NCBI GenBank assembly: GCA_031761405.1
Contig: JASEVX010000010.1
Location: 9,334,554-9,398,553, forward strand
DNA from: Serripes groenlandicus
Lineage: Eukaryota; Mollusca; Bivalvia; Cardiida; Cardiidae
Direction of reading: 5' to 3'
Length of the DNA stretch: 64,000 nt
The notes under the pieces were generated by a model, which had not been told where the DNA came from, made no database searches, and was given only the letters and a program-made list of their open reading frames with translations. The position numbers and the translations under genes were made by a program. Below, piece by piece: positions 34,206-44,882 of this stretch. Each line of letters opens with the position of its first letter. Within the stretch, counting starts at the first letter, position 1.

Positions 34206-34359
34206 TCGTCGGACACCTAGGGGTGTTGAATCCGTTACGCTTCATACATCATGGTAAGGGGCATGTATACATGAGTCCGGTTATATTTAAGTCGACCTCG
34301 TCATATAAATGGCGAGATATATTAAAGGTCGGCCAGCGTATGAACATTTTCTGAAACGT

Positions 34360-34540
34360 ATGATTGATCGATTGTTTGTGTTTTACGCCGCTTTTATTAA
34401 CAATTGTTCATTTGTATCAGGGAATTACCTGGGTAATTTACCTGTACTGCTAGTCCAATCATCCGGACACCAGCAAGTCAGTCGCAATGCAAACCCCGCA
34501 AACTTGAGCGCCAAGGAGGGCAGCCCTCATTACCATTTTT
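34360..34540 (-). mobile_element. SINE remnant (body and tail only)
   Basis: Shares GCGCCAAGGA, the GGACACC/TGACACC segment, and the CAACAATT/GCCGCTTTTATTAACAATT-type tail with the SINE at 15600-15886 in the same order. The tRNA-like head is missing. The AGCTCACC-family element begins at its edge. Confidence 0.55.
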
Positions 34541-35470
34541 AGCTCACCTGAGCTTTGCTCAAGGTGAGGTTTTGTGATCGCCTTTTGTCCGGTGTGCGTC
34601 GACATCTTCTCATCAGTAACCAGTGGGTCAATTGGGATGAAACTTCACAGAAAGCATCCTCTCAATATCCTCACCAGAATTCCTTTTTGGGATCCATGCA
34701 GAATTCTGGTTTCCATAGCAACCAAACGAACAAAACTGTCTTCTCCTAAATTGGTTGGCCGATTGTTCCTTGGGTGACACTCTATCAGATTCCTTCAAGT
34801 CATGTTGATACATTAAAAAACATGGCCGCCAGGTGGCGGGGCTTTTTTGCCTTATATGGCTATAGTGGAAACTTAATAAATCTTCTTCTCCAAAAGTGTC
34901 TGGCCGATTTTCAAATAATTATGTAGAAATGTTCCTTGGGTGACCCTCTATCAGATACCTTTAAGCCATGTTGATTGGTCGAAAAACATGGCAGCTAGGG
35001 GGCGAGCTATATTGCCTTATATGGCTATAGTGAAACCTTAAAAAATCTTCTCCTCCGAAATTGTCTGATCGATTTTCAAATAATTTTGTAGAAATGTTCC
35101 TAAGTTGACCCACTATCAGATTTGTTCAAGCCATATTGATGGGTCGCAAAACATGGCCACCACATGTCGGGGCTAATTTGCCTTATATGGCTATAGTGAA
35201 AACTTAAAAAATCTTCTCCTCCGATAGTGTCAGGGGCCGTTTTTCATATGATTTTGTAGAAATGTTTCTAGGGTGACCCTCTATCAGATTTCTTCAAGCC
35301 ATGTTGATTGGTCGAAATATATGGCCGCCAAGGGGCGGGGATTATAGGGCTAAAGTAGAGATGGCCATGGATCGCTCACCTGATTTTTTATTTTTTATCA
35401 ATATAACCATTTAAGCCCCGCCCCTTGGCGGCCATAGATTTAGACCAATACGTATTTCGACTAATACGCA
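34541..35470 (+). mobile_element. AGCTCACC-family HINE-like element, rearranged
   Basis: Starts AGCTCACCTGAGC with the palindromic TTTGCTCAAGGTGAG following. About three internal ~160-bp modules follow (ATTTTCAAATAATT, GAAATGTTCCT, CATGGCCGCC, GCCTTATATGGCTATAG). The normal right end is replaced by material in inverted orientation (ATCGCTCACCTGA at about 35371, and a CGCCCCTTGGCGGCCAT module near 35418), so two copies lie head to head or one end was flipped. Confidence 0.75.
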
Positions 35471-35754
35471 GGTTTAATTAACTCCCGCCGATTGTTAAAA
35501 CAGTCATTGCCGGCACAAGAGGATTTGGCATTTTTACATATTAGACTTCAATGCAAACATTCAACAACTTCTCCTCTCAAACTGCAGGTCCGATTTTAAT
35601 ATAATTTCACAGCAATGTTGCAGTCATTCGTCTTAAAACTACATGCACAACTGTGATAAAAGTTATCTGCATTACATTAATTTGGATAAACACATACAGA
35701 TGAGTGTTCATTGTCAAATGCGAGAGGAAAGTCGATAAAACAAATTGAGAATTC

Positions 35755-35835
35755 AAAAGTTTATTGATATAAATAATAATGTTTTATTGATATAAATAAT
35801 AATGTTTTATTGATATAAATAATAATGTGTTTTAC
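35755..35835. repeat. 27-bp tandem repeat, 3 copies
   Basis: TTATTGATATAAATAATAAT recurs three times with GTTT spacers. A TA tract and then a GA tract follow at about 35873-35905. Confidence 0.9.
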
Positions 35836-35871
35836 TGACTTTCAGTCTCGGAATACCTAATATACAAAGAT

Positions 35872-35905
<34 letters not shown>

Positions 35906-36254
35906 TAGAGTATCAGTAAAGCAGATTTACGACATCGACGTATACATTTTACTTTTTGTTGGAAAAAGAAAAACAGAATAATAGATTGACACGATGTTCT
36001 TCAGCAAATAAACATTTATTGTGATATATCAGTCTAATTTACGACAATGAACGGCAAATAGAGTTTATATTTAGGTCTCAAATATGCCAAATACGACTTG
36101 TATATAGCCCCGACGTTGCCAAATAATTTTCTCGGAAAGACAGAGAAAAGGAAGGGTTAATAACTTTACGTGTATTTATAGACACCTGGATGCTATACAA
36201 CAAGATGTTGACGACAAAGTTATTCCTTTTATAACACTTCTTGGGGTTAAAGGG

Positions 36255-36401
36255 TCAACACGTGTACGTGTATTTATAGACACTGAATGCCAAATATTCT
36301 CCGCAGACAGTACTGACGTCACCGCTACAAGCTTCGATGCATGAGGCGGAAATTCCGTAAACGTCATAGGTTTCGTCATCACACCAACATTCGCGGGAAT
36401 A
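36255..36401 (-). CDS. Probable last coding exon of a WSC-domain protein
   Basis: On the minus strand a splice acceptor (ATTTTCAG) precedes 36401. The frame then reads YSRECWCDDETYDVYG ... CIEACSGDVSTVCGEY ... FSVYKYTYTC and stops at 36255. The CWC, CSGD, CG and SVY spacing is the C-terminal half of a WSC domain, a Cys-rich putative carbohydrate-binding module of secreted or membrane proteins. About 48 codons are visible. A possible upstream exon is a stretch ending at a good donor (GCG then GTAAGTGACC, near 36740), which in matching phase reads CKKPALTATLVEWLTFSESY, but that stretch is weakly supported. A partial duplication (CGTGTATTTATAGACAC) occurs at both 36168 and 36270. The rest of the gene is not identified. 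Confidence 0.6.
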   Translation of the reverse strand, partial: YSRECWCDDETYDVYGISASCIEACSGDVSTVCGEYLAFSVYKYTYTC

Positions 36402-37209
36402 CTGAAAATATAAATGAAAGTCAACATTTGCACAATCCAGTCATAGTTGATTTATTTCGATTTGAAAATATCTTAAAAGTCTTAAATATTATAGATAAGA
36501 AGGAGTAGGTATTATAGACAATAATTCGTAACAAGAAAATGAGTAAATGGCCAATTGCTAATTAACTGTTGCACTTTACCCAAATTGTGTTCAAAAAGAA
36601 AAGTCGCATAAAATCAATTTAAACACTAACAGGAATAAAGGCGTCCTTTTTTTCAATTATGTATTATGAAAAGGCTCAATGTACATGTGTAACTCGTTCC
36701 GAGTCCCTCACGGAGTTCAGCTAACGCTGGTCACTTACCGCGATGTGCGTTGTATAACTTTCTGAAAAGGTCAACCACTCTACCAACGTCGCTGTCAAAG
36801 CCGGCTTCTTGCACGGCAGTAGGAGTGGTATTTGTACAAGTAAGTAAATGTTTTATTAAAGTGACATATGTTTAACATATAATAAAACATAAATTTATGA
36901 TACAAAAGTTTGTTGGAAAAACACCCGACATATATGTCACTCTCTATAAAGGTAATGTCCATACATGTACGTAAGTTCATGTATTCTTATCAGTTCGTGT
37001 TTCATGCATGGAGTCTATATAAACAAATATATACACACACATATACATATACCCCATTTCCGTTAGACATGTGACGTTTTATTTTACGTCACTTAAAATC
37101 CATGGATAGTATATTATACTTTGGAAGAACAACAATAGTGATTTGAGCTGACGTGCGTTCAATAAACATGGACCTCTATCGTTATAACATTGTAAGCGTG
37201 GTATCCGAT

Positions 37210-37515
37210 TTCGTTCAGATGGAACGAGCAAAGCCCAGGTATATCAGTCGGTAGCAACGCGGGCTGTCAATCCATGGGTTGTGAGTTCGAACCCAAACTT
37301 GGCCAACATTCATTCCGACGTAAGACAAAAGTCACTGCAAAAGGCGTCATTCGTTTTCTTGCAGTGGGATAACAGTATATGTGGAAAAGCAGCCAGTTCC
37401 TTGGAAAGATTGTTGTGTGGAATACTGGTGTGAGAAAGCCAGGAAATACATGTGAAGGTGACGTACCCGTCGTGAAATGAAAAGAATGTTGAATATGGCG
37501 TTAAACCCCAATCAT
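37210..37515 (+). mobile_element. tRNA-derived SINE with conserved tail
   Basis: Head with box A (TATCAGTCGGTAGCAACGC) and box B (GTGAGTTCGAACCCAAAC). The body includes CCGACGTAAGACAAAAGTC. The tail GTTGAATATGGCGTTAAACC is the segment shared by many molluscan SINEs. No functional tRNA cloverleaf is implied. Confidence 0.8.
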
Positions 37516-37734
37516 GAAATCAGGTTCAACGAAGTGGATGTTCGCGAGATATGATATTATTTTTAAAACGTTTTTGAAACACGATATATTACCCTGTTGT
37601 AACAATTATCAACATTTTCCTGCATTAATTTTAAAAGAGGTATTATCCTTTATTATATACAATTGTAGGTGCAAATTCATACAGATAGTCTGACGTCATA
37701 GTCATTCGTCAATCAAAATGAGGTAGTGGAGCGT

Positions 37735-38035
37735 GGTTGGGATGAAACTTCACACAGAAAGCATCTTCTCAATATCCTCACCAGAATGTCTTTAAATGTT
37801 TGGGATCCATGCAGAATTCTTGTTTCCATGGCAACCAAACGAAAAAAACTGTTTTCTCCTAAATTGGTTGGCCGATTTTCAAATATTTTGTAGAAATGTT
37901 CATTGGGTGACCCTCTATCAGATTCCTTCAAATCATGTTGATTGGTCAAAAAACATGGCCGCCAGGAGGCGGGGCTTTTTTGCCTTATATGGCTATAGTG
38001 GAAACTAACTTAATAAATCTTCTTCTCCAAAAGTC
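37735..38035 (+). mobile_element. AGCTCACC-family fragment
   Basis: Lacks both ends. It begins at the GGGATGAAACTTCACA module and carries CATCCTCACCAGAAT-like, GATCCATGCAGAATTC and CATGGCCGCCAGGAGGCGG modules in family order. It runs up to the hairpin at 38045. Confidence 0.8.
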
Positions 38036-38044
38036 AAAAAACTC

Positions 38045-38113
38045 GTACACAGCTTGGAAAATCATATGGACTCGCCTAGCGGCTCGTCCAATATGATTTT
38101 CCAAGCTGTGTAC
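38045..38113. repeat. Perfect 23-bp inverted repeat with 23-nt loop
   Basis: The left arm 38045-38067 starts GTACACAGCTTGG and the right arm 38091-38113 is its exact reverse complement. The loop itself has GGAC/GTCC ends, so the whole could fold as a cruciform or RNA hairpin. It is appended to a truncated AGCTCACC-family copy. Confidence 0.95.
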
Positions 38114-38445
38114 TCGTCCAAATATATATCCGTATTGTACAGAACACTGTTAAATAACCTATAAATATCATACACTATGATGCTAAAACCAATGTCAAGT
38201 GTTCAATAGGAGAAGTGCATTTTATGTTTTGATAAACAAGTCTAAAATATGTTACACCAACGAAACTGACCTATGCATTATAAATGACAAATGTTTATTA
38301 CATTCATAAGGGATTAATATTTAGTGAGACGAGACTAGTTATCTTCACTTTAATGTGAATATATATATATGTATGTGTTAGTAGAATTGTATGTACAAGA
38401 TGGACATTGTGTCATTTGCGAATAAAATATCTTGAATCGCGATCT

Positions 38446-38594
38446 CTTAGATTGAGTTATTTAATAGCGTTACATAATAACCGTTTATAAGATCTGATAT
38501 TTTTACAGTCTGTCTTACCTTAGATTGAGTTATTTAATCGCGTTACATAATAACCGTTTATAAGATCTGATATTTTTACAGTCTGTCTTACCTT
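38446..38594. repeat. 73-bp tandem duplication
   Basis: CTTAGATTGAGTTATTTAAT begins at 38446 and again at 38519. The two copies differ at one or two bases. A poly-A run follows at about 38598. Confidence 0.95.
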
Positions 38595-38689
38595 TTTACA
38601 AAAAAAAAAAAAAAAAAATCAGCAGCCGATATATGTCAATGCAAATGTAACTGAATGAAGATCATCTACATATCTGGTCAATGCGCGTC

Positions 38690-39480
38690 TATGGAACGCC
38701 GTAGCTGTCTTATGTGGAAACATCTCATGTTATTTTGTCAAAGTGTCATGATATCTTGTTAATAGAACATGTTATTATGTCAATAGAACATGTAATTATG
38801 TCAAACGCATATGTTATTATGTCAAAGTGCCATGTTATCTTGTCAAAATGACGTGTTATTATGTCAAACAGTCATGTTATTATGTCAAAGTGGCATGCTA
38901 TCTTTTCAAGATGACGTGTTATTATGTCAAACGATCATGTTATTATGTCAAAGTGTCATGGTATCTTGTCAATATGACGTGTTATTATGTCAAACGAACA
39001 TGTTATTATGTCAAAGTGTCATGGTATCTTGTCAATATGACGTGTTATTATGTCAACACCTCATGCTATCTTGTTAATAGGACATGCTATTATGTCAAAA
39101 ATTAATGTTATTATGCCAAAGTGTCATGTTATTATGTCAACATGACATGCTATTATGTCAAACGCTCATGTTATTATATCAAAGTGTCATGCTATCTTGT
39201 CAAAAGAACATGTTATTATGTCAACAGTTCTTGTTATTATGTCAAATGGTCATGCTATCTTGTCAATAGAACATGCTATTATGTCAAACGCTCATGTTAT
39301 TATGTCAAAGTGGCATGCTATCATGTCAATTTGACATGTTATTATGTCAAACGCTCGTGTTATTATGTCAAACGGTCATGTTATTTTGTCAAAGTGCCAT
39401 GCTATCTTGTCAATATGACTTGTTATTATGTTAAACGAGCATGTTGTTCTCTGACTGTACCATCTTGTTAAACAAGTATG
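38690..39480 (+). repeat. ~21-bp repeat array, copy 1 of the palindromic complex
   Basis: Begins TATGGAACGCCGTAGCTGTC, then a long run of ~21-bp modules alternating TGTTATTATGTCAAA and CATGCTATCTTGTCAA types. It ends in a GTTCTCTGACTGTACCATC segment. Copy 3 (41739-42670) has the same start and end. The open frames in two phases come from a period divisible by three. Confidence 0.95.
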
Positions 39481-39595
39481 GTATCATGTTCACACGACGT
39501 TATGTTGTTGACGAACTTTTTATTGGCGCGAAACCACAATACAAAATGGCGGAAAGCGACACAATATGTGGCGGGCAAATTTCCGCAATTCTTTC
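39481..39595 (+). pseudogene. Truncated duplicate of the SAM-exon 5' region
   Basis: Nearly identical to 42668-42776, from the array edge through the ATG (39546). The first 16 codons match (MAESDTIC, then G or S, then GQISAILS). Identity ends abruptly at CTTTC and a stop follows four codons later. It is a partial copy of the HECT gene's first exon carried with the array. Confidence 0.85.
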
Positions 39596-39892
39596 CCAAA
39601 TTCTTTTATGACCCTCAAACCGTATGTTGCGGATACCCTTAACATAGGGTTTAGTTGAGTCACAAGAGAGATATTGTGGGGAAAAGACCAGTTTACCCCA
39701 TCCTCATTTAGTAGTTTTGGGAATATTTCAAGTTTTTTGTCAAATGTTGCTGGTTCGACAGGATGTGATGTAGGCAGACGGTGAAGACTATGGTGATACT
39801 GTGCGGTGAACAGGCTCATCTAAGTCCTCACTGTTGACAAACGGAAGCAAGATCCTTAATCTCTTTGCCGCCGTGATATGACTGAAAATTAC
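39596..39892. other. Unique spacer between arrays
   Basis: A 99-codon minus-strand frame covers 39520-39819, but its C-terminal third is antisense to the duplicated SAM exon and the rest shows no domain I recognise. I leave it uncalled. Confidence 0.4.
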
Positions 39893-41665
39893 ATGACTTG
39901 ACATAATAACAAGTCATATTGACAAAAAAGCATGGCAATTTGACATAATACATGAGCTTTTGACATAATAACATGTCATATTGACAAGATAACATGCACG
40001 TTTGACAGAATAACACGTCATATTGACACGATAGCATGCCACTTTGACATAATAATACGTTATATTGACAAGATAGTATTTCACTTTAACATAATAACAT
40101 GAGAGTTTGACATAATAACACGTCATGTTGACAAGATAGCATGACACTTTGACATAATAACATGAGGGTGTGACATAATAACACGTCATATTGACAAGAT
40201 ATCATGACATTTTGACATAATAACATTAGGGTTTGACATAATAACACGTCATATTGACAAGATAGCATGACGCTTTGACATAATAACACGTCATATTGAC
40301 AACATATCATAACACTTTGACATAATAACACGTCATATTGACAAGATAGCATGACACTTTGACATAATAACATGAGGGTTTGACATAATAACACGTCATA
40401 TTGACAAGATACCATGCATGTTTGACATAATAACACGTCATATTAACAAGATAGCATGACCCTTTGACATAATACCATGAGGGTTTGACATAATAACACG
40501 TTATATTGGCAAGATACCATGCACGTTTGACATAATAACACGTCATATTGACAAGATATCATGACATTTTGACATAATAACACGTTATATTGACAAAATA
40601 CCATGCATGTTTGACATAATAACAAGTCATATTGACAAGATAGCATGACACTTTGACATAATAACATGAGGGTTTGACATAATAACACGTTATATTGACA
40701 AGATACCATGCACGTTTGACATAATAACACGTCATGTTGACAAGATAGCATGACACTTTGACATAATAATATAAGGGTTTGACATAATAACACGTCATAT
40801 TGACAAGATAGCATGACACTATGACATAATAACATTAGGGTTTGACATAATAACACGTCATATTGACAAGATACCATGCACGTTTGACATAATAACACGC
40901 CATATTGACAAGATAGCATGACACTTTGACATAATAACACGTCATGTTGACAAGATAGCATGACACTTTGACATAATAATATAAGGGTTTGACATAATAA
41001 CACGTCATATTGACAAGATAGCATGACACTATGACATAATAACATTAGGGTTTGACATAATAACACGTCATATTGACAAGATACCATGCACGTTTGACAT
41101 AATAACACGCCATATTGACAAGATAGCATGACACTTTGACATAATAACACGTCATATTGACAAGATAGCATGACTCGTTGACATAATAACACGTCATATT
41201 GACAAGATAACATGACACTTTGACATAATAACACGTCATATTGACAAGATAACATGACACTTTGACATAATAACAGGATCATTTGACATAATAATACGTT
41301 ATATTGACACCATGAGTGTTTGACAAGATAGCATGACATTGCGACATAATAACATGATCGTTTGACATAATCACACGTCATATTGACAAGATAACATGGC
41401 ATTTTAACATAATAGGATAAGCGTTTGACATAATAACACGTCGCATTGACAAGATACCATGACAGTTGGACATAATAACACGTCATTTTGACAAAATCGC
41501 ATGAGCGATTGACATAATAACACCTCATGTTGACAAGATACCATGACACTTTGACATAATAACATGAACGTTTGACATAATAACATGTTCTATTGACAAG
41601 ATAGCATGGCACTTTGACAAAATAACATGAGATGTCTCAACATAAGACAGCTACGGCGTTCCATA
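39893..41665 (-). repeat. ~21-bp repeat array, inverted copy 2
   Basis: The same modules as copies 1 and 3, reverse-complemented (TTTGACATAATAACACGTCA, ATTGACAAGATAGCATGACA). It is about twice as long as either direct copy and contains internal larger duplications (for example, blocks around 40737-40930 and 40945-41140 are near-identical). It ends with the reverse complement of the array start. A 389-codon frame (40443-41612) and its partners are periodicity artefacts. Confidence 0.95.
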
Positions 41666-41791
41666 AAAACTGGTTATATCTTTAAACAAGTGTGGCTTCT
41701 ATAACATGATTTATATAAACACTACATCAATGTATATTTATGGAACGCCGTAGCTGTCTTATGTTGAGATATCTTATGTTATTTTGTCAAA
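41613..41791. repeat. 53-bp near-perfect inverted repeat, 73-bp spacer
   Basis: Arms 41613-41665 and 41739-41791 are reverse complements with two mismatches. They form the centre of a much larger imperfect palindrome made by array copies 2 and 3. Confidence 0.95.
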
Positions 41792-42670
41792 GTGTCATGC
41801 TATCTTGTCCATAGAACATGTCATTATGTCAATAGAACATGTTATTATGTCACACGCTCATGTCATTATGTCAAAGTGCCATGTCATCTTGTCAATATGA
41901 CGTGTTATTATGTCAAACTCTCATGTTATTATGTCAAAGTGTCATGTTATCTTGTCTAAATGACGTGTTATCTTGTCAGGATGACGTGTTATCTTGTCAA
42001 GATGACGTGTTATCATGTCAAACGATCATGTTATTATGTCAAAGTGTCATGGTATCATGTCAATATGACGTGTTATTATGTCAAACGATTATGTCAACGT
42101 GTCATGGTATCTTGTCAGTGTGACGTGTTGTCAAAGGGTCATGTTATCTTGTCAATATGACGTGTTATTATGTCAAAACGTCATGCTATCTTGTCAATAG
42201 GACACGTTATTATGTCAACCATTAATGTTATTATGTCAAAGTGTCATGCTATCATGTCAATAGAACATGTTATTATGTCAAGCGCACATGTTATCTTGTC
42301 AATAGAACATGTTATTATGTCAAGCGCACATGTTATCATGTCAAAGTGTCATGCTATCTTGTCAATCTGACATGTTATTATGTCAAACGGTCATGTTATT
42401 ATGTCAAATTGTCATGCTATCTTGTCAAAAGAATATGTTATTATGTCAAGCGCACATGTTATCTTGTCAATAGAACATGTTATTATGTCAAGCGCACATG
42501 TTATCATGTCAAAGTGTCATGCTATCTTGTCAATCTGACATGTTATTATGTCAAACGGTCATGTTATTTTGTCAAAGTGCCATGCTATCTTGTCAATATG
42601 ACGTGTTATTATGTCAAACGATCATGTTGTTCTCTGACTGTACCATCTTGTTAAACAAGTATGGTATTAT
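41739..42670 (+). repeat. ~21-bp repeat array, copy 3
   Basis: Starts TATGGAACGCCGTAGCTGTC like copy 1 and ends in the same CTCTGACTGTACCATC segment, directly before the SAM exon. A 3-fold larger unit (AGCGCACATGTTAT modules, about 42280-42490) has amplified within it. Confidence 0.95.
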
Positions 42671-42727
42671 GTTCACACGACGTTATGTTGTTGACGAACT
42701 TTTATTGGCGCGAAACCACAATTCAAA

Positions 42728-42915
42728 ATGGCGGAAAGCGACACAATATGTAGCGGGCAAATTTCCGCAATTCTTTCGCGTGCCGGATTGCCGGCACTTA
42801 CAGACACTTTTCTGAAGGAAAAGATTGAACCAAACATCATGATGAGGATTTGACCCGTTTGGGAATAAGTACAATTGGAGAACGGATACGCCTACGAGAA
42901 AGCGCGAAACTAGAG
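42728..42915 (+). pseudogene. SAM-like first exon of the HECT gene, frameshifted as read
   Basis: From ATG 42728 the frame reads MAESDTICSGQISAILSRAG, LPALTDTFLKEKIEPN, then stops at TGA about 42 codons in. In another frame the stretch 42838-42915 reads HDEDLTRLGISTIGERIRLR then ESAKLE. Together these are the two halves of a SAM-like domain, the usual N-terminus of this HECT class. The exon would end at GAG with a weak GTTCGT donor at 42916. Its length of 188 bp is one base short of the phase-0 fit with the next exon at 47141. This is either a real inactivating deletion or a sequence error. If real, transcription may instead begin downstream with ATG 47171. Confidence 0.75.
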
Positions 42916-42929
42916 GTTCGTAGATATTT

Positions 42930-43340
42930 TTATGCCCCCGGAATCACTGATTCGGTGGGCATTTAGTTTTTGGCCTGTCTGTCTGTCTGTCTGTCGAAAA
43001 AAACTTTAACCTTCACCACTACTTTTGAACCATAACAGGTACGGCTACCATATTTCACATGTGTATTCCTTGTGACATGACCTTTCTGTCAGTAACAACA
43101 TTTTTCACCTTGCGACCTTGACCTTTGACCTACATTTTGAAAACTTCTTTGTCTGTGGCAAAGAAAACTTTAACCTTCACCACTCCTTTTGAACCGTTAC
43201 AGGTACGGCTTCCATATTTTCATGAATCACCGATTCGGTGGGCATCTAGTTTTTGGCCTGTCTGTCTGTCGAAAAAAACTTTAACCTTGACCACTTCTTT
43301 TGAACCATAACAGGTACGGCTACCATATTTCCAAAAAAGT
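42930..43340 (+). mobile_element. ATGCCCCC-family HINE-like element, truncated
   Basis: Starts TTTTTATGCCCCCGGAATCA, then GTTTTTGGCCTGTCTGTC. One module and two starts are present (the GATTCGGTGGGCAT start recurs near 43229). The complete relative is at 51409-52665. No right end with hairpin is seen here. Confidence 0.75.
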
Positions 43341-43964
43341 TCAAAGAAACGTCCAGAAATTAAAGACTGGACAATTTTGAACGTCCGGAATTTCCAACTT
43401 ATGCCCGAAAACTTTGAGAAAATCCCTATACACACACTGTACTTAGACAACCCCTCGATAAATGTGTAACATGTATATTTAACGCGAGTCAGCTGTGTTG
43501 TGTATTAAATCTGGACTACTCACGTATTTCAAATTTATAGAGACCAATATAACTGAACCATAATAAAACGGAATTATACCTATATATATTAAACTGACAG
43601 TCTGTCGATTACAGTAAGTGATTAACCATTTTCTTTAACTCATCCAAATTGAAAACATAAGTCTCTCGCTTTCCGGGCTATTGCTGTACCGACAGAGCTA
43701 ACCAGGCCGCTTGCACATATTCATCTGGAGTAGGTTACCAACTACACATAGTTACATACACCCCCAGAACAACAGTATTCATCCTTGAATTTCTAATCTG
43801 ATACACCTATAGATCATTTGTGGTACGATCCCAAAGCACCTACAGTCTAGTCATGGCCCCCTGTTGGGTGCCAAATGTAACCAGACATTGAAAAATATGC
43901 AGCCAGTCCGGGACGAGGGACCGCCCGCTTACAGGGCGATTTCCTTTACCCCCTGAGCTATAAC
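43341..43964. other. Intron DNA with two minus-strand tRNA-like segments
   Basis: Segments at about 43672-43715 (minus strand TTAGCTCTGTCGGTACAGC) and 43910-43965 (minus strand TATAGCTCAGGGGGTAAAG) resemble A-box regions of tRNA-derived SINEs. B-boxes are degraded. No gene. Confidence 0.45.
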
Positions 43965-44850
43965 ATTTAAAACATGTACTGACAGAGTGAAAACAGTGTA
44001 GTCACTACGAGCATTTTGAATTCTTCCTACACTGTTTTAAAAGGCCTTCTGTATCGGGTTCGGGAAAATGTGGTATTATGGAGCATAGGGTTAATTCACT
44101 TCTTATCAGTAATGGGTGAATTATGTTTACATTTACTTCAACAGAGTGAAAAACAATGCAGGAAGAGTTAATATTGCTTGTGACAAGCAATCTGAACTCT
44201 CCCTACTGTTTTTGAAGCCTTCTGTATTGGGTGCGGGAAAATGCTGTACTATGGAGCAAAGGGTTTTTGTTTGAATGGGGTTTAATGCTGTTTCAACAAA
44301 GTTTCAGTTATATACAGCAGTCAGTTACCCTATTACCATGCTTCCTGGGATTTTAACCAACTGTACTCCACACAAATACTCTGCAAGTGGCTGACATGAC
44401 ATGTCCCTTTATGGCATGTATGCCAATCAACATATTTGTGTCGTCATTGCACACTGTCCTCTCTTTCAAGTTCTCAAAGAGCCATTTTTAAAACCAAGTT
44501 GTGTAATGGCTCGATGGGGACTATTAACTTAATTAAGGGTGATTATGGATTATAATAATAATGAGTTAGGAATTCTCATAATTACAGGTATGAGCTATAT
44601 TATTTAATGACATTCAATTAAATCTTTCCTCCATAAGAATTTTATTGGACTCAAAATTTAAAGCATTAATTCAACACTTATCAATAATGGGTGAATTATG
44701 ATTACATTACTGAAAAAGTGGAAAACAATGCAGGAAGAGTAAAGATTGCTCATTACGAGCAGCCTTAAATCTTCCTACACAGTGTTTTCAAAGGCCTTCT
44801 ATATTTGATGCGGGCAAATGTGGTATTGATATGGAGCAATAGCGGTTTTC
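43965..44850. repeat. Dispersed ~190-bp MITE-like repeats, about three copies
   Basis: Blocks CTTCCTACACTGTTTT, AGGCCTTCTGTAT, GGGAAAATG and TATGGAGCA recur around 43970-44095, 44096-44275 and 44676-44850, two of them led by TATCAGTAATGGGTGAATTA-like sequence. A TTAA follows AGGG at one border, hinting at another piggyBac-type MITE. Confidence 0.6.
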
Positions 44851-44882
44851 CAGCATTCATCCGAGAACAAAATTACATTTTT

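Noticed and set aside
34309..34542. 77-codon frame beginning MARYIKGRPAYEHF
   Set aside because: Most of it overlaps the SINE remnant; no domain or splice support.
39520..39819. 99-codon minus-strand frame
   Set aside because: Partly antisense to the duplicated SAM exon; the remaining ~70 residues show nothing recognisable. Kept only as a note.
40443..41612. 389-codon Cys/Tyr-rich frame (MLLCQ/CYYVK-type repeats), with overlapping frames on both strands
   Set aside because: It lies wholly in the ~21-bp array. A period divisible by three keeps several frames open at once, so openness is no evidence of coding; there is no splice or start context.
38690..42670. CRISPR-like appearance of short regular repeats
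   Set aside because: Units are contiguous with no unique spacers, the arrays lie in eukaryotic DNA and no cas genes are present.
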